DNA from: Pseudazoarcus pumilus
GTDB taxonomy: Bacteria > Pseudomonadota > Gammaproteobacteria > Burkholderiales > Rhodocyclaceae
Reading direction: 5' to 3'
Assembly (NCBI RefSeq): GCF_002872475.1
Contig: NZ_CP025682.1
Location: 1,054,001-1,118,000, forward strand
Length of the DNA: 64,000 nucleotides
Part shown: positions 27,363 to 36,554 of the stretch, in pieces
Layout: each line of letters opens with the position of its first letter
Position numbering within the stretch: position 1 is the stretch's first letter
Position numbers and translations under genes: made by a program
The notes under the pieces: generated by a model
What the model saw: only the letters and a program-made list of their open reading frames with translations
Told to the model about the DNA's origin: nothing
The model's database searches: none

Positions 27363-29183
27363 ATGAGCGGCAGCGAGTACCCGGCAGCGGCCTTCGACGC
27401 CAAGGCCTTCCTGCGCACCGTCCCGGAAGCGCCCGGCGTCTATCGCATGATCGGCAGCGACGAGCGCGTGCTCTACGTCGGCAAGGCGAAGAACCTGCGC
27501 CGGCGCGTTTCGAGCTATTTCCAGCGCACGCAGTCGAGCCCGCGCATCGCCATGATGGTGGCGCAGATCGAGCGCGTGGACATCACGCCGACGCGTTCCG
27601 AGGCCGAGGCGCTGATCCTCGAGAACAACCTGATCAAGCAGCTGGCGCCGCGCTACAACATCCTGTTTCGCGACGACAAGAGCTATCCCTACATCTGTCT
27701 GAGCGGCGACATCTTCCCGCGCCTGGCCTATCACCGTGGAGCCTTCGCCAAGGGTGGGCGCTACTTCGGCCCGTTTCCCAACGGCAGCGCGGCACGCGAG
27801 AGCATCCACCTGCTGCAGAAGATCTTTCGCTTGCGCACCTGCGAGAACGCCGTCTTCCGCAACCGTTCGCGCCCCTGTCTGCTGCATCAGATCCGGCGCT
27901 GCACGGCGCCGTGCGTAGGTCTGATCAGTGATGCCGACTACGCCGCCGACGTGCGTCTGGCGACGCGTTTTCTCGACGGTCGCGCCAACGAGGTCATCGA
28001 CGATCTGGGTGCGCGCATGAACGAGGCCGCCGAGCGTCTGGCCTTCGAGGAGGCGGCCGCCTGCCGCGACCAGATTCGTGCGCTGCAGGCGGTGCTGCAC
28101 CGCCAGTTCGTCGACAGCGGGCGCGACCAGGACGTGGACGTGATCACCGCCGTCGAGGCCGACGGCCTGGTGTGCGTGAACCTGGCGATGGTGCGTGGCG
28201 GACGCCATCTGGGCGATCGGCCGCAGTTTCCCAGCAGCGCGGCCGGCTGCGACGCCGACGACGCCTTGCTGGCCTTTCTCGACCAGCACTACGGCGAACA
28301 TGCCATGCCTGCGCGCATCCTCGTCGGGCACGCCGTCGAGGCCGCACGTGCGCAGCTGGCCGAACTGAGCGAACGGCCGGTTGCGGTGGTTGCGCCACGC
28401 GGTGCGGCCGAGCGTGCCTGGATGGAGATGGCGCGCAACAACGCACGCACTGCCATTGCCGCGCGCAACCAGGATGCCGGTCGGATCGGCGCCCGGCTGG
28501 CCGCGCTGCGCGAGGCGCTGGACCTGGCCGAGTCGCCGGCGCGCATCGAGTGCTTCGACATCAGTCACACCATGGGCGAGGCCACCGTGGCCTCGTGCGT
28601 GGTGTGTGTCGACGGCGCGATGAAGAACGCCGAGTATCGTCGCTACAACATCGCCGGGATCACGGGCGGAGACGACTACGCGGCGATGCGCCAGGTGCTG
28701 GAGCGTCGCTACTCCAAACTCGTCGAGGGCGACGGCGTGATGCCCGACCTGATCCTCATCGACGGTGGTCGCGGTCAGGTGTCGGCGGCGCATGCAGTGC
28801 TCGCCGACCTCGGCCTGGAGTCGATCGCGATGGTGGGCGTGGCCAAGGGCGAGGGGCGCAAGCCGGGGTTGGAGACGCTGATCTTCGCCGATGCGCGCGC
28901 ACCCGTGCATCTGTCGCCGGACGCGCCGGCGCTGCACCTGATCCAGGAGATTCGCGACGAGGCGCACCGCTTCGCGATCACCGGCCACCGCGCGCGGCGT
29001 GCCAAGGCGCGCGTCGGCTCGCGACTCGACGACATCGCGGGCGTCGGCCCGACGCGTCGCCGCCGCCTGATCGAGGCCTTCGGCGGTCTCGACGGCGTGC
29101 GCGCGGCCACCGTCGAGGATCTGTGCCGTGTCGACGGCGTCAGCCGCAAGCTGGCCGAACAGATATACTCGGCGCTGCACTGA
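27363..29183 (+). CDS. uvrC: UvrABC system protein C
   Basis: Dual-incision nuclease of nucleotide excision repair. An N-terminal GIY-YIG domain (P-G-V-Y-R-M-I ... L-Y-V-G-K-A-K-N-L) makes the 3' cut. A cysteine cluster (C-x6-C-L-L-H-Q-I-R-R-C-x3-C) follows, then a UVR domain for UvrB contact (about 200-240), the RNase H-like 5' nuclease domain (C-F-D-I-S-H-T-M-G and L-I-D-G-G-R-G-Q) and C-terminal tandem HhH motifs (I-A-G-V-G-P-T-R-R). The size of 606 aa is normal. Confidence 0.97.
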   Translation: MSGSEYPAAAFDAKAFLRTVPEAPGVYRMIGSDERVLYVGKAKNLRRRVSSYFQRTQSSPRIAMMVAQIERVDITPTRSEAEALILENNLIKQLAPRYNILFRDDKSYPYICLSGDIFPRLAYHRGAFAKGGRYFGPFPNGSAARESIHLLQKIFRLRTCENAVFRNRSRPCLLHQIRRCTAPCVGLISDADYAADVRLATRFLDGRANEVIDDLGARMNEAAERLAFEEAAACRDQIRALQAVLHRQFVDSGRDQDVDVITAVEADGLVCVNLAMVRGGRHLGDRPQFPSSAAGCDADDALLAFLDQHYGEHAMPARILVGHAVEAARAQLAELSERPVAVVAPRGAAERAWMEMARNNARTAIAARNQDAGRIGARLAALREALDLAESPARIECFDISHTMGEATVASCVVCVDGAMKNAEYRRYNIAGITGGDDYAAMRQVLERRYSKLVEGDGVMPDLILIDGGRGQVSAAHAVLADLGLESIAMVGVAKGEGRKPGLETLIFADARAPVHLSPDAPALHLIQEIRDEAHRFAITGHRARRAKARVGSRLDDIAGVGPTRRRRLIEAFGGLDGVRAATVEDLCRVDGVSRKLAEQIYSALH

Positions 29184-29210
29184 GGCTTCGCGAACGGCTG
29201 GCGCGTCATC

Positions 29211-29786
29211 ATGGACTTCAACATTCCGAACACCCTGACCCTGATGCGGATCGCCTTGATTCCGCTGTTCGTCGGCGTGTTCTATCTGCCCGCGGCCTGG
29301 CTGACCGATTTGCAGATGAACGTGATCGCCACCGTGCTGTTCGTGCTCGCGGCGATCACCGACTGGCTCGACGGTTATCTGGCGCGCTCGCTGGGTCAGA
29401 CCTCGGCCTTCGGCGCCTTTCTCGATCCGGTCGCGGACAAGCTGATGGTCGCCGCGGCACTGATCGTGCTGGTGCAGCTGGGCCGCGTCGACGCCATCAT
29501 TGCGGTGGTCATCATCGGGCGCGAGATCACCATCTCGGCCTTGCGCGAATGGATGGCGCGCATCGGCCAGTCGGCCAGCGTTGCGGTGGCGACCGTCGGC
29601 AAGCTCAAGACCGCCGCGCAGATGATCGCCATTCCGATGTTGCTCTATGACGCCAGCCTGTTCGGCGTCGCGGTGCAGGTGCCGGGCACGGTGTTGATCT
29701 ACGCCGCCGCCGCGCTGACGCTGTGGTCGATGGGTTACTACCTGCACCGCGCGCTGCCGCTGCTCAGCCGCCACGGGCGCGAGTGA
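29211..29786 (+). CDS. pgsA: CDP-diacylglycerol--glycerol-3-phosphate 3-phosphatidyltransferase
   Basis: Makes phosphatidylglycerol phosphate in the inner membrane. The CDP-alcohol phosphotransferase signature D-x2-D-G-x2-A-R-x8-G-x3-D-x3-D is complete (D-W-L-D-G-Y-L-A-R through F-L-D-P-V-A-D-K). There are 191 aa with several membrane segments. It follows uvrC by 27 bp, a pairing found widely in proteobacteria. Confidence 0.95.
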   Translation: MDFNIPNTLTLMRIALIPLFVGVFYLPAAWLTDLQMNVIATVLFVLAAITDWLDGYLARSLGQTSAFGAFLDPVADKLMVAAALIVLVQLGRVDAIIAVVIIGREITISALREWMARIGQSASVAVATVGKLKTAAQMIAIPMLLYDASLFGVAVQVPGTVLIYAAAALTLWSMGYYLHRALPLLSRHGRE

Positions 29787-29812
29787 CGCCTCACGCATTG
29801 CGGGTATCACGC

Positions 29813-29840
29813 TTGTGCGGCGTGCGAGATGGCTTATACA
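29813..29840 (+). promoter_or_regulatory. Candidate promoter of the GGDEF-EAL gene
   Basis: TTGTGC (29813-29818), a 16-bp spacer and TATACA (29835-29840). Transcription would begin near 29847, after the upstream in-frame GTG at 29815. This supports the later GTG (29875) as the true start of the next gene. Confidence 0.5.
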
Positions 29841-29874
29841 GTCGGCGTGTTTCTGTGTCCGGCTGGCCCATCGG

Positions 29875-32622
29875 GTGAATCTCAAGACCAAATCCTCGCT
29901 TGCCGTGGTCGGCCTTCTGGTGCTGGTGTTCGGCGTCGGCATGGTGGTCCAGGACTACCTCATTCGCAACTCGCTCAAGCAGACCATCGCCGAGCAGCAG
30001 TTCGCCCTGGTGTCGCGCTTCGCCCACGAGGTCTCGGCCCGCGTGGGCGTGAGCCTGGGCACGCTCAAGCGGGTGGCCTCGGGCATCAACTTCGCGCAGG
30101 CCGACGATACCGAGCGTCTGCGCGACTACCTGTACGACAACCAGGGCGCGCTGGCGCTGTTCGACTCGCTGATCATCGTCAGTCCGGATCTCGTGGTGCT
30201 CGCCGACAATCCGCCGCGTTCGGGGCGTGTGGGCACGGACGTTTCCGCGCTCGAGCATCTGCAGCGGGTCAAGGCCACCGGTGGGCCGGCGCTCTCGAGC
30301 CCCTTCGTCGGGGTGGTCACCGGTCAGCCGCTGCTGGCCATGTCGGTGCCGGTGTTCGACTCGGTCGGGCGGCTGATCGCAATCGTGTCGGGCACGGTGG
30401 ACATTCTCAGTCCGAGCTTTCTGGGCGGACTCAACCGCAGCAGTCCTGACCAGCCGGGGCAGTTCGTGCTGACCACGCGCGAGCGCACCACCATCGTCGG
30501 CGACAATACGCGTCTGATGCTCTCGAGCTGGGCCGAACCGGGCGTGATCGAATCCTTCGATCGCGCGCTGGCCGGCTGGGAAGGCACGGAGGAGGACATC
30601 GATGCGAGCGGGCGACGCATGCTGATGAGCTTCCGCTCGGTCGAGGGCACGGACTGGATCGCCGGGGTGATGTTGCCGGTCGAGGAGGCCTTCGAGCCCA
30701 TCGTGCGCTCGCAGCGCATGGCCATGCTGATGCTGGTGATCGCCTCGGCGCTGGTCGGCCTGCTGGTGTGGTTCGCGATGCAGCGTTTCCTGCGTCCGCT
30801 GTTCGCCCTGCGCGACAACGTCGTCGCGCTGCGCTCCGACCCCAGTCACGGGCATCGGCTGCCCGTCGGGAAGGACGAGATCGGCGAGGTAGCGGGCGAC
30901 TTCTACCGCCTGTTCGACGAACTGTCGAGTTCGCGCGCCGAAAGCGTGGCGCGCGCCGAGGAACTTCAGTCGGTGCTCGACGCCAGTCCGATCGCGATCG
31001 TCATGACGCGCAATCATGAGGTGGTACTCGTCAATCCGGCCTTCGAACGCATGTTCGCGTGCACGGCTGAGGAGGCGACGGGACAGACGCTGGAGCGTCA
31101 TTTCGAGGATCACGCGGCCTTCATCGAGACCTGCCGCCGCATCGAAGCGGGGATCGAGGATGCCGAGGTGGTGCGCTTCGAGCAGCGTTTCATCGACCGC
31201 CGCGGGCAGTGGTTCTGGGCCAACGTCTACGTGCGCGCGCTCGATCCGGCGCGCCCCGAGCGCGGGCCGGTGATGCTCATCGAGGACATCAGCGAGCAAA
31301 AACTCAACGAGGAGCGCATCCGCCATCTGGCCGAACACGATCCGCTCACCGATCTGCCCAACCGCCTGCTGTTCAACGACCGCCTGTCGCAGGCGATCGC
31401 GCGCGCGCGCCGGGAGCACTCGCGCTTCGCGCTGCTGTTCGTCGATCTCGACCGATTCAAGAACATCAACGATTCGCTCGGCCACCACGTGGGCGACCAG
31501 TTGCTGCGCATCGTCGCCGAGCGCATCACCGCCAGCGTGCGCGAGTGCGACACGGTCAGCCGGCCTGGCGGCGACGAATTCACGCTGCTGCTCGCTGAAC
31601 TGGGCGACCCGGAGGATGCCGCGCGCGTCGCCGAGAAGCTGCTGCAGGCGCTGGCCCTGCCATGCAGCATCGGCGGTCATCAGCTGATGGTCACCGCCAG
31701 CGTGGGGATCAGCCTGTATCCGGAAGACGGCGACGACATCCCGACGCTGATGCGCAACGCCGACGCCGCGATGTACCACAGCAAGGACGTCGGGCGGAAC
31801 ACCTACCAGTATTTCCGCGTTGAACTGAATGAGCGCGTTTTCGAGCGCATGTCGCTCGAAAACGCGTTGCGCCGCGCTCTCGAGGACAAGGATTTCGAGC
31901 TGCACTATCAGCCGCAGGTCGACAGCCGCAGCCGACGGCTGATCGGTGCCGAGGCGCTGCTGCGCTGGCGCGGTCCGGAGGGGGATCCGGTGCCGCCGTC
32001 ACGCTTCATCCCGGTTGCGGAGGACGCGGGCCTGATTCTGGCCATCGGCGCCTGGGTGCTGGAGCAGGTCTGTCGCCAGAATCGTGCCTGGCAGGACGCG
32101 GGGCTGCCCGCAGTGCCGGTGGCGGTGAACATCTCGGCCCAGCAGTTTCGCCAGCCGCGTTTCGTCGACACGGTGGCTGCGGTGCTGAAGACCACCGGCC
32201 TGGCACCCGAGTGCCTGGAACTGGAACTGACCGAGAGCGTCATGCTCGATCCGGGCGAGCGCAACGTCGCGGTGCTGAGTGAGATCCGCGCGATGGGCGT
32301 ACGCGTGGCGATCGACGACTTCGGCACGGGCTATTCGTCGCTGGCCTACCTCAAGCGGTTGCCCATCGACGCGCTCAAGATCGACCAGAGCTTCGTGCGC
32401 GACGTGGTGGTCGATGCCGACGACGCGGCCATCGTCGACGCCATCATCGGGCTGGCGCACACCATGCGTCTGCGCGTCATCGCCGAGGGCGTGGAGACCG
32501 AGGCGCAACTGGCCTTCCTGCAGAACTCCGGATGCAGCGAGATGCAGGGTTTCCTGTTCGCACGGCCGATGCCCGCGGAGGAGTTCGCGCTGTGGTGGCG
32601 CGAGCATTTCCAGTATTCGTGA
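29875..32622 (+). CDS. Membrane GGDEF-EAL protein with periplasmic sensor and PAS domain
   Basis: Protein of about 915 aa predicted to make and/or break cyclic di-GMP. Order: membrane segment near the N-terminus, a periplasmic dCache-like sensor (about 30-280), a second membrane segment (about 285-305), a HAMP-like linker, PAS (about 360-480), GGDEF (about 485-650) and EAL (about 670-910). The GGDEF signature (near 564) is intact, and R-E-C-D five residues before it matches an inhibitory I-site. The EAL domain keeps E-A-L (near 692), E-L-T-E-S, D-D-F-G-T-G and K-I-D. Both activities look possible. The GTG at 29875 is chosen because an earlier one overlaps the promoter. Ligand unknown. Confidence 0.9.
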   Translation: MNLKTKSSLAVVGLLVLVFGVGMVVQDYLIRNSLKQTIAEQQFALVSRFAHEVSARVGVSLGTLKRVASGINFAQADDTERLRDYLYDNQGALALFDSLIIVSPDLVVLADNPPRSGRVGTDVSALEHLQRVKATGGPALSSPFVGVVTGQPLLAMSVPVFDSVGRLIAIVSGTVDILSPSFLGGLNRSSPDQPGQFVLTTRERTTIVGDNTRLMLSSWAEPGVIESFDRALAGWEGTEEDIDASGRRMLMSFRSVEGTDWIAGVMLPVEEAFEPIVRSQRMAMLMLVIASALVGLLVWFAMQRFLRPLFALRDNVVALRSDPSHGHRLPVGKDEIGEVAGDFYRLFDELSSSRAESVARAEELQSVLDASPIAIVMTRNHEVVLVNPAFERMFACTAEEATGQTLERHFEDHAAFIETCRRIEAGIEDAEVVRFEQRFIDRRGQWFWANVYVRALDPARPERGPVMLIEDISEQKLNEERIRHLAEHDPLTDLPNRLLFNDRLSQAIARARREHSRFALLFVDLDRFKNINDSLGHHVGDQLLRIVAERITASVRECDTVSRPGGDEFTLLLAELGDPEDAARVAEKLLQALALPCSIGGHQLMVTASVGISLYPEDGDDIPTLMRNADAAMYHSKDVGRNTYQYFRVELNERVFERMSLENALRRALEDKDFELHYQPQVDSRSRRLIGAEALLRWRGPEGDPVPPSRFIPVAEDAGLILAIGAWVLEQVCRQNRAWQDAGLPAVPVAVNISAQQFRQPRFVDTVAAVLKTTGLAPECLELELTESVMLDPGERNVAVLSEIRAMGVRVAIDDFGTGYSSLAYLKRLPIDALKIDQSFVRDVVVDADDAAIVDAIIGLAHTMRLRVIAEGVETEAQLAFLQNSGCSEMQGFLFARPMPAEEFALWWREHFQYS
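31834..31866. repeat. 14-bp perfect inverted repeat inside the GGDEF-EAL gene
   Basis: CGCGTTTTCGAGCG (31834-31847) and its exact reverse complement (31853-31866) are separated by 5 nt. It lies in the linker between the GGDEF and EAL domains, where it encodes [12 protein letters not shown]. No T-run follows. Confidence 0.85.
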
Positions 32623-32629
32623 GGCGGGC

Positions 32630-33181
32630 TCAGCCGTCGACCGGTTGTGGCGCGGGTCCGAGGGTGCAGCGATGAAAGCCGAAGCGGCCCGCGCGCCGGT
32701 CGTCGAAGTAGTGGCGCAGTGCCAGCGAGTTGGTGCGAAAGGCCAGTTCGTCCCAGGGGATCTCGTGCTCGGCGACCAGTGCGACTTCGAGCGATTCGTC
32801 GCCGGCCGCGTATTCGCTTCCGATCAGCCGCGCGCGGAAGATCAGGTGCACCTGGTTGATGTGGGGCACGTCGATGAGGGTGAACAGCTCGCTCACCTCG
32901 ATGTGCGCGCAGGCTTCCTCGAGGGTCTCGCGCGCTGCGCCCTCGGCGGTGCTCTCCCCGTTTTCCATGAAGCCGGCGGGCAGGGTCCAGAAGCCGAGAC
33001 GTGGTTCGATCGCGCGACGGCACAGCAGGACACGCTCGTTGTACTCGACGATCGCGCCGACGACGAGCTTGGGATTGACGTAATGGACGGTGTCGCAATT
33101 CGCGCAGACGTGGCGCGGCAGCGTGTCGCCGGCCGGAACACGCCAGTCTACCGGATGGGCGCAGTGAGAGCAGAACTTCAT
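32630..33181 (-). CDS. Nudix hydrolase with N-terminal zinc ribbon
   Basis: Protein of 183 aa. A zinc ribbon (C4, C7, C26, C29 in C-S-H-C and C-A-N-C) precedes a Nudix domain whose box G-F-M-E-N-G-E-S-x6-R-E-T-L-E-E-A (about 73-93) is complete apart from the final Gly. This resembles NudC-type NAD pyrophosphatases shortened to the ribbon and catalytic domain; substrates may be NADH or other nucleotide diphosphates. The ATG at 33181 places the ribbon at the start; the frame stays open upstream without conserved sequence. Its 3' end faces the GGDEF-EAL gene 7 bp away. Confidence 0.85.
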   Translation of the reverse strand: MKFCSHCAHPVDWRVPAGDTLPRHVCANCDTVHYVNPKLVVGAIVEYNERVLLCRRAIEPRLGFWTLPAGFMENGESTAEGAARETLEEACAHIEVSELFTLIDVPHINQVHLIFRARLIGSEYAAGDESLEVALVAEHEIPWDELAFRTNSLALRHYFDDRRAGRFGFHRCTLGPAPQPVDG

Positions 33182-33324
33182 GCTTGGGGTGTCGAGCACA
33201 GGGTGGTGCGCCGATTCTATCGTGACCACGCGATTTGCGCGCGATGCCTGTCCACGGGGATAATCGCGACACGTCGGCATCGGGGTGCCGCATCTGGGCG
33301 CGGCCATGGTCGTGCGGGCATCTT

Positions 33325-35310
33325 ATGGAATCGATTGGAAAAATGATTGCAGCCGGCCGCGGGCAGAGCGCATTCGAACTGCTGCATGCCTCCGGGCGTC
33401 TGCCATCCCCGAAAGGGGTCGCGACGCGCGTGATCCGCCTGACCAAGGAGGAGGAGGTCTCGCTGGCGGAACTTGCGCGCGTGATCGGCGGCGATCCGGC
33501 CTTCGTGGGGCGCGTCATCAAGGCCGCCAACGGACTCATCTCGCGTGGGCGCCGCCCGGTGGTGTCGGTTTCCGAGGCGCTGATGGTGCTCGGCATTCCG
33601 GCCATACGGGCGCTCGCCACCGGTTTCTCGCTGTTGTCCGAACATCGCAAGGGTGCCTGCCGAGCCTTCGACTACGAAGGCTACTGGTCGCATTCGCTGG
33701 CGCTCGCGCTGGGCATGCAGGCGGCTGTGGTGCATGGCCGGGCCGCGGCCAGCGATGAAGCCTTCAGCTTCGGCCTGCTGTTGCGCGTCGGCGAACTCGC
33801 GCTGGCCACCGCCTACCCGGAGGATTATGCCGGCGTGCTCGAAGGCGTTCAGGGTGGTGGCGCGGCGCTGCTCGAGCCCGAATGCGCCGCCTTCGCCATC
33901 CATCACGCCGATCTCGGTGCGGAAATGCTCGAGCACTGGGGCGTGCCCAAGTTCTTCACGCAGATCGCGAGACACTACGACGACGTCGATCGCCCGGTGT
34001 TCGACCCGGGCGGTCGCCAGGAGCGTCTGTTCGATGCGATGACGCTGGCCCGTGCCTTCGCCGACTTCTCCCTCGCGCCCGAGGGCGAACGCGTGACCTG
34101 CCTCGATCGCATGATCGAGCGCGGCGGCATGCTGGGCGTGGAGCGAGACGACATGGTCGCCGAAGCGGCGCGCATGTTCACGCTGTGGATCGAATGGATC
34201 GCGCTGCTCAAGCTCGATCCCCCCGTCTCGCGCCGTTTCCCCGACATCGACGTGCCAGCCGCGACCAGCCACGAGCGCCCTGGCGCTGTCGAGGGCGTGC
34301 GGCTCAAGTCAGAGCGCGAGCGCGAGCGCCTGGTTGTCGCCCGCTCTCCCGACAAGCCGGTGGTACTGATCGTCGACGCCGACGGGCCGGGTCGCCGCCG
34401 CGTGGCCCGCCTGCTCGCCGGCGAGGACTGCGCCATCGTCGAAACCGGCGACGTGCGCGGCGTGCTCGACTTCGCGCTGGAGTTGCAGCCGCACATGATG
34501 ATTCTGGGCTGCGACGACGCCGGCGAGGAGGTCCTCGAAATGGTCCAGACGCTGCGCCGAACCAGCATCGGCCGCATCATGCACACGCTGTTGCGCGTGC
34601 GCGATGCGGATGACGACACGCTGGTCGCGCTGCTCGAGGCCGGCGGTGACGATGCCGTACCGATGTCCTGTGCCGATCGTCTGCTGCTCGCGCGCCTGCG
34701 CGCTGGCCTGCGGGAAGTCCGCCTGCAGCGCGAGCTCGAGCATGACCGCCAGGAGCTGCAGGGCTTCGCGGCCCAGCTCGCGATCACAAACCGGCGCCTG
34801 CACGACATGGCGCTGACCGATCCGCTCACCGGCTTGCGCAACCGGCGCTATGCGATGGACCGCATCGAACAGGAGTGGGCCGGAGCCGAACGCAGCGGAC
34901 GCCCGCTCGCATGCATGGTGATCGATCTCGATTCACTCAAGGACATCAACGATTCGCTCGGCCACGAGGCTGGCGATTCCGCGCTGTGCCGCGTCGCGCA
35001 GGCGTTGAAGAAATCGCTGCGCGTACAGGACGTGCTGTGCCGTATCGGCGGCGACGAGTTCCTCGTGATCTGTCCGGGCGGCACGCTCTCGACCACGCTG
35101 ACCTGCGCAGAGCGCGCGCGCCAGGCAGTGGAGGAGGCCATGCTGGAATTCGGCGGCAAGCGCGTCGCGCTGGCCGTGAGCATCGGCGTGGCCGAGCGCT
35201 GGCCGGAGATGGCCGACGCGAGCGAACTGGTCAAGCTTGCCGATCGCGGCGCGTATCTGGCCAAGCAGGGCGGACGCAACGCGGTGCAGTCGGTGCAGAA
35301 GCCGGGCTAG
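33325..35310 (+). CDS. HDOD / degenerate receiver / GGDEF signalling protein
   Basis: Cytoplasmic protein of about 661 aa with three parts: an HDOD domain (about 20-220; S-L-A-E-L-A-R-V-I-G-G-D-P-A and S-V-S-E-A-L-M-V-L-G), a receiver-like domain (about 345-450) and a GGDEF domain (about 490-655). The receiver keeps the K-P-V-V-L-I-V-D start, but Gly stands where the phospho-acceptor Asp is expected (M-M-I-L-G-C-D-D), so it is probably not phosphorylated. The GGDEF motif (near 574) is intact with an I-site-like R-V-Q-D before it, suggesting an active, feedback-inhibited diguanylate cyclase. Its place just upstream of flhDC suggests a motility-biofilm link (inference). The start ATG at 33325 is uncertain. 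Confidence 0.88.
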   Translation: MESIGKMIAAGRGQSAFELLHASGRLPSPKGVATRVIRLTKEEEVSLAELARVIGGDPAFVGRVIKAANGLISRGRRPVVSVSEALMVLGIPAIRALATGFSLLSEHRKGACRAFDYEGYWSHSLALALGMQAAVVHGRAAASDEAFSFGLLLRVGELALATAYPEDYAGVLEGVQGGGAALLEPECAAFAIHHADLGAEMLEHWGVPKFFTQIARHYDDVDRPVFDPGGRQERLFDAMTLARAFADFSLAPEGERVTCLDRMIERGGMLGVERDDMVAEAARMFTLWIEWIALLKLDPPVSRRFPDIDVPAATSHERPGAVEGVRLKSERERERLVVARSPDKPVVLIVDADGPGRRRVARLLAGEDCAIVETGDVRGVLDFALELQPHMMILGCDDAGEEVLEMVQTLRRTSIGRIMHTLLRVRDADDDTLVALLEAGGDDAVPMSCADRLLLARLRAGLREVRLQRELEHDRQELQGFAAQLAITNRRLHDMALTDPLTGLRNRRYAMDRIEQEWAGAERSGRPLACMVIDLDSLKDINDSLGHEAGDSALCRVAQALKKSLRVQDVLCRIGGDEFLVICPGGTLSTTLTCAERARQAVEEAMLEFGGKRVALAVSIGVAERWPEMADASELVKLADRGAYLAKQGGRNAVQSVQKPG

Positions 35311-35423
35311 CCCGTTCGTTGGTCTGGCTTTGTGGTTTTTTTGCCAAGCGCATGTAACGCGGTTTGTAATTCGTAACAAACTACTTTAAGTTCGGCCCGT
35401 ATCTGTTTGACCACGGCCGAAGC
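35311..35423 (+). promoter_or_regulatory. flhDC upstream region with inverted repeat
   Basis: Unusually AT-rich for this genome. It contains an inverted repeat GTTTGT-N8-ACAAAC (35362-35367 with 35376-35381) and a nearby ACTTTAAG. Candidate -35 hexamers (TTGCCA near 35341, TTGTAA near 35364) exist, but no single promoter stands out. The palindrome could be an operator for a regulator of the flagellar master operon. Confidence 0.4.
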
Positions 35424-35741
35424 ATGAAGCGGAGCGATTTTCAGGACGAAATCCGGGAGTTGAACATCGCCTATCTGATGCTGGCGCAGAAGATGCTGCG
35501 CGAGGATCGCGATACGGCAATGTTCCGCCTCGGCATCGGCGACGAGGTCGCCGACCTGATCGGCGGGCTGTCGAGCGCCCGTCTGGTGCGCATGGCGACC
35601 GGCCAGATGCTGTTGCCGGTGTTTCGCTTCGATGATGTCAAGCTGGCGGGCCTGCTGGCCGGGGAAGGGCGCGACGCCGCCAGTTCCAGCATCCACGCCG
35701 CGATCGTTGCAGCCGGCCGCCTGGCCGACGAGAACAACTGA
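35424..35741 (+). CDS. flhD: Flagellar transcriptional activator FlhD
   Basis: Subunit of the FlhD4C2 master regulator of flagellar genes. The 105-aa protein has the conserved L-N-I-A-Y-L-M-L-A-Q-K-M-L-R-E-D and M-F-R-L-G-I-G-D-E segments. The ATG at 35424 follows a short AT-rich gap from the HDOD gene. flhC follows by 11 bp, forming the flhDC operon. Confidence 0.95.
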   Translation: MKRSDFQDEIRELNIAYLMLAQKMLREDRDTAMFRLGIGDEVADLIGGLSSARLVRMATGQMLLPVFRFDDVKLAGLLAGEGRDAASSSIHAAIVAAGRLADENN

Positions 35742-35752
35742 GGGAAGTCCGG

Positions 35753-36325
35753 ATGAAGAACAAGAGCGTGATTGCCGAGGCCGACGACGTGCGTCGCGCC
35801 ATCGAGATGGTCAGCCTCGGAGCGCGCATGCAGATGCTCGAAGCCGAAACCCGGCTCAGCCGCGAGCGCCTGCTGCGCATCTACAAGGAGGTGCGCGGCG
35901 TCTCCCCACCGAAGGGCATGTTGCCGTTCTCCACCGACTGGTTCATGGCCTGGCAGCCCAATGTGCACGGCTCGCTGTTCATGGGTTTCCACCGCTTCTT
36001 CTCGGCCCGCAGCGGCGTGTCGCCGCTCGAGGCAGTACTCAAGGCCTATCACCTGTATCTCGACCACATCGATGCAGCGAGCCTCGAGCCGGTGCTGAGC
36101 ATCACGCGCGCGTGGACCCTGGTGCGTTTCTTCGATGCCGACATGCTGCAGCTTGCGCCGTGCAGCGGCTGCAACGGACGTTACGTCGCCCATGCCTACG
36201 ATCCGGTGCACGACTACACCTGCGGGCTGTGCAACATGCCCTCGCGTGCCGGCAAGGGGCGTGGCCGCGGCAAGGTCAGCCCGAACGCGCGCGCCGTGCG
36301 CGAGCGCGTCGCAAGCATGGATTGA
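35753..36325 (+). CDS. flhC: Flagellar transcriptional activator FlhC
   Basis: DNA-binding partner of FlhD; the heterohexamer activates class II flagellar promoters together with sigma70. The 190-aa protein has the Zn-binding Cys pairs C137/C140 (C-S-G-C) and C157/C160 (C-G-L-C), and the family P-F-S-T-D-W-F and H-x4-R-F-F segments. The C-terminus is strongly basic (G-K-G-R-G-R-G-K). A clear terminator follows. Confidence 0.96.
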   Translation: MKNKSVIAEADDVRRAIEMVSLGARMQMLEAETRLSRERLLRIYKEVRGVSPPKGMLPFSTDWFMAWQPNVHGSLFMGFHRFFSARSGVSPLEAVLKAYHLYLDHIDAASLEPVLSITRAWTLVRFFDADMLQLAPCSGCNGRYVAHAYDPVHDYTCGLCNMPSRAGKGRGRGKVSPNARAVRERVASMD

Positions 36326-36352
36326 AGTCGCGCACTGCGTCGACGCAACCAG

Positions 36353-36378
36353 ACCGCCCGCGGGGCGGTTTTTTTTTG
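36353..36378 (+). terminator. Intrinsic terminator of flhDC
   Basis: ACCGCCC (36353-36359) and GGGCGGT (36363-36369) form a 7-bp stem with a 3-nt loop, followed by a run of about ten T residues. Confidence 0.85.
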
Positions 36379-36520
36379 CCGCCGGGCCGCCTCACGAAAA
36401 AAAACGCCCCCTGGGGGAGCAGGGGTTTCGCGCAGCGGCGCTCCGCGCCTGCGGAACGAGCCGGCTGTGCAAAGCCGGCCCCTCGCGCCGCCCGCGCGAG
36501 CGGGCAAGCGTGGGGGTATT
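36379..36520. repeat. Hairpin-rich intergenic element between flhC and motA
   Basis: No gene is supported here. Several hairpins follow in series: CCCCC-T-GGGGG (36407-36417) just after an A-run, GCCGGCT-N6-AGCCGGC (36460-36479) and GCCCGC-gcga-GCGGGC (36490-36505). Composition and style resemble the repetitive intergenic hairpin elements of Rhodocyclales genomes, but copy number cannot be judged from one window. Confidence 0.5.
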
Positions 36521-36527
36521 TTTCATG

Positions 36528-36554
36528 TCAAGTTTTGGTCCGATGCACCGTTAC
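36528..36554 (+). promoter_or_regulatory. Candidate sigma28 (FliA) promoter for motAB-che
   Basis: TCAAGTTT (36528-36535), an 11-bp spacer and ACCGTTAC (36547-36554). The FliA consensus is TAAAGTTT-N11-GCCGATAA, so the -35 matches 7 of 8, the spacer is exact and the -10 matches 5 of 8. It lies 53 bp before motA, after the flhDC terminator, where a class III promoter is expected. Confidence 0.55.

Noticed and set aside
26277-29942. A 1221-codon minus-strand open frame across nagZ, uvrC and pgsA.
   Set aside because: The three plus-strand genes have complete catalytic motifs; the long antisense frame has none and reflects GC-rich codon use.
36214-36507. A 97-codon minus-strand frame over the flhC 3' end and spacer.
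   Set aside because: It runs through the flhDC terminator and hairpins, with an Arg-rich composition and no start signal.
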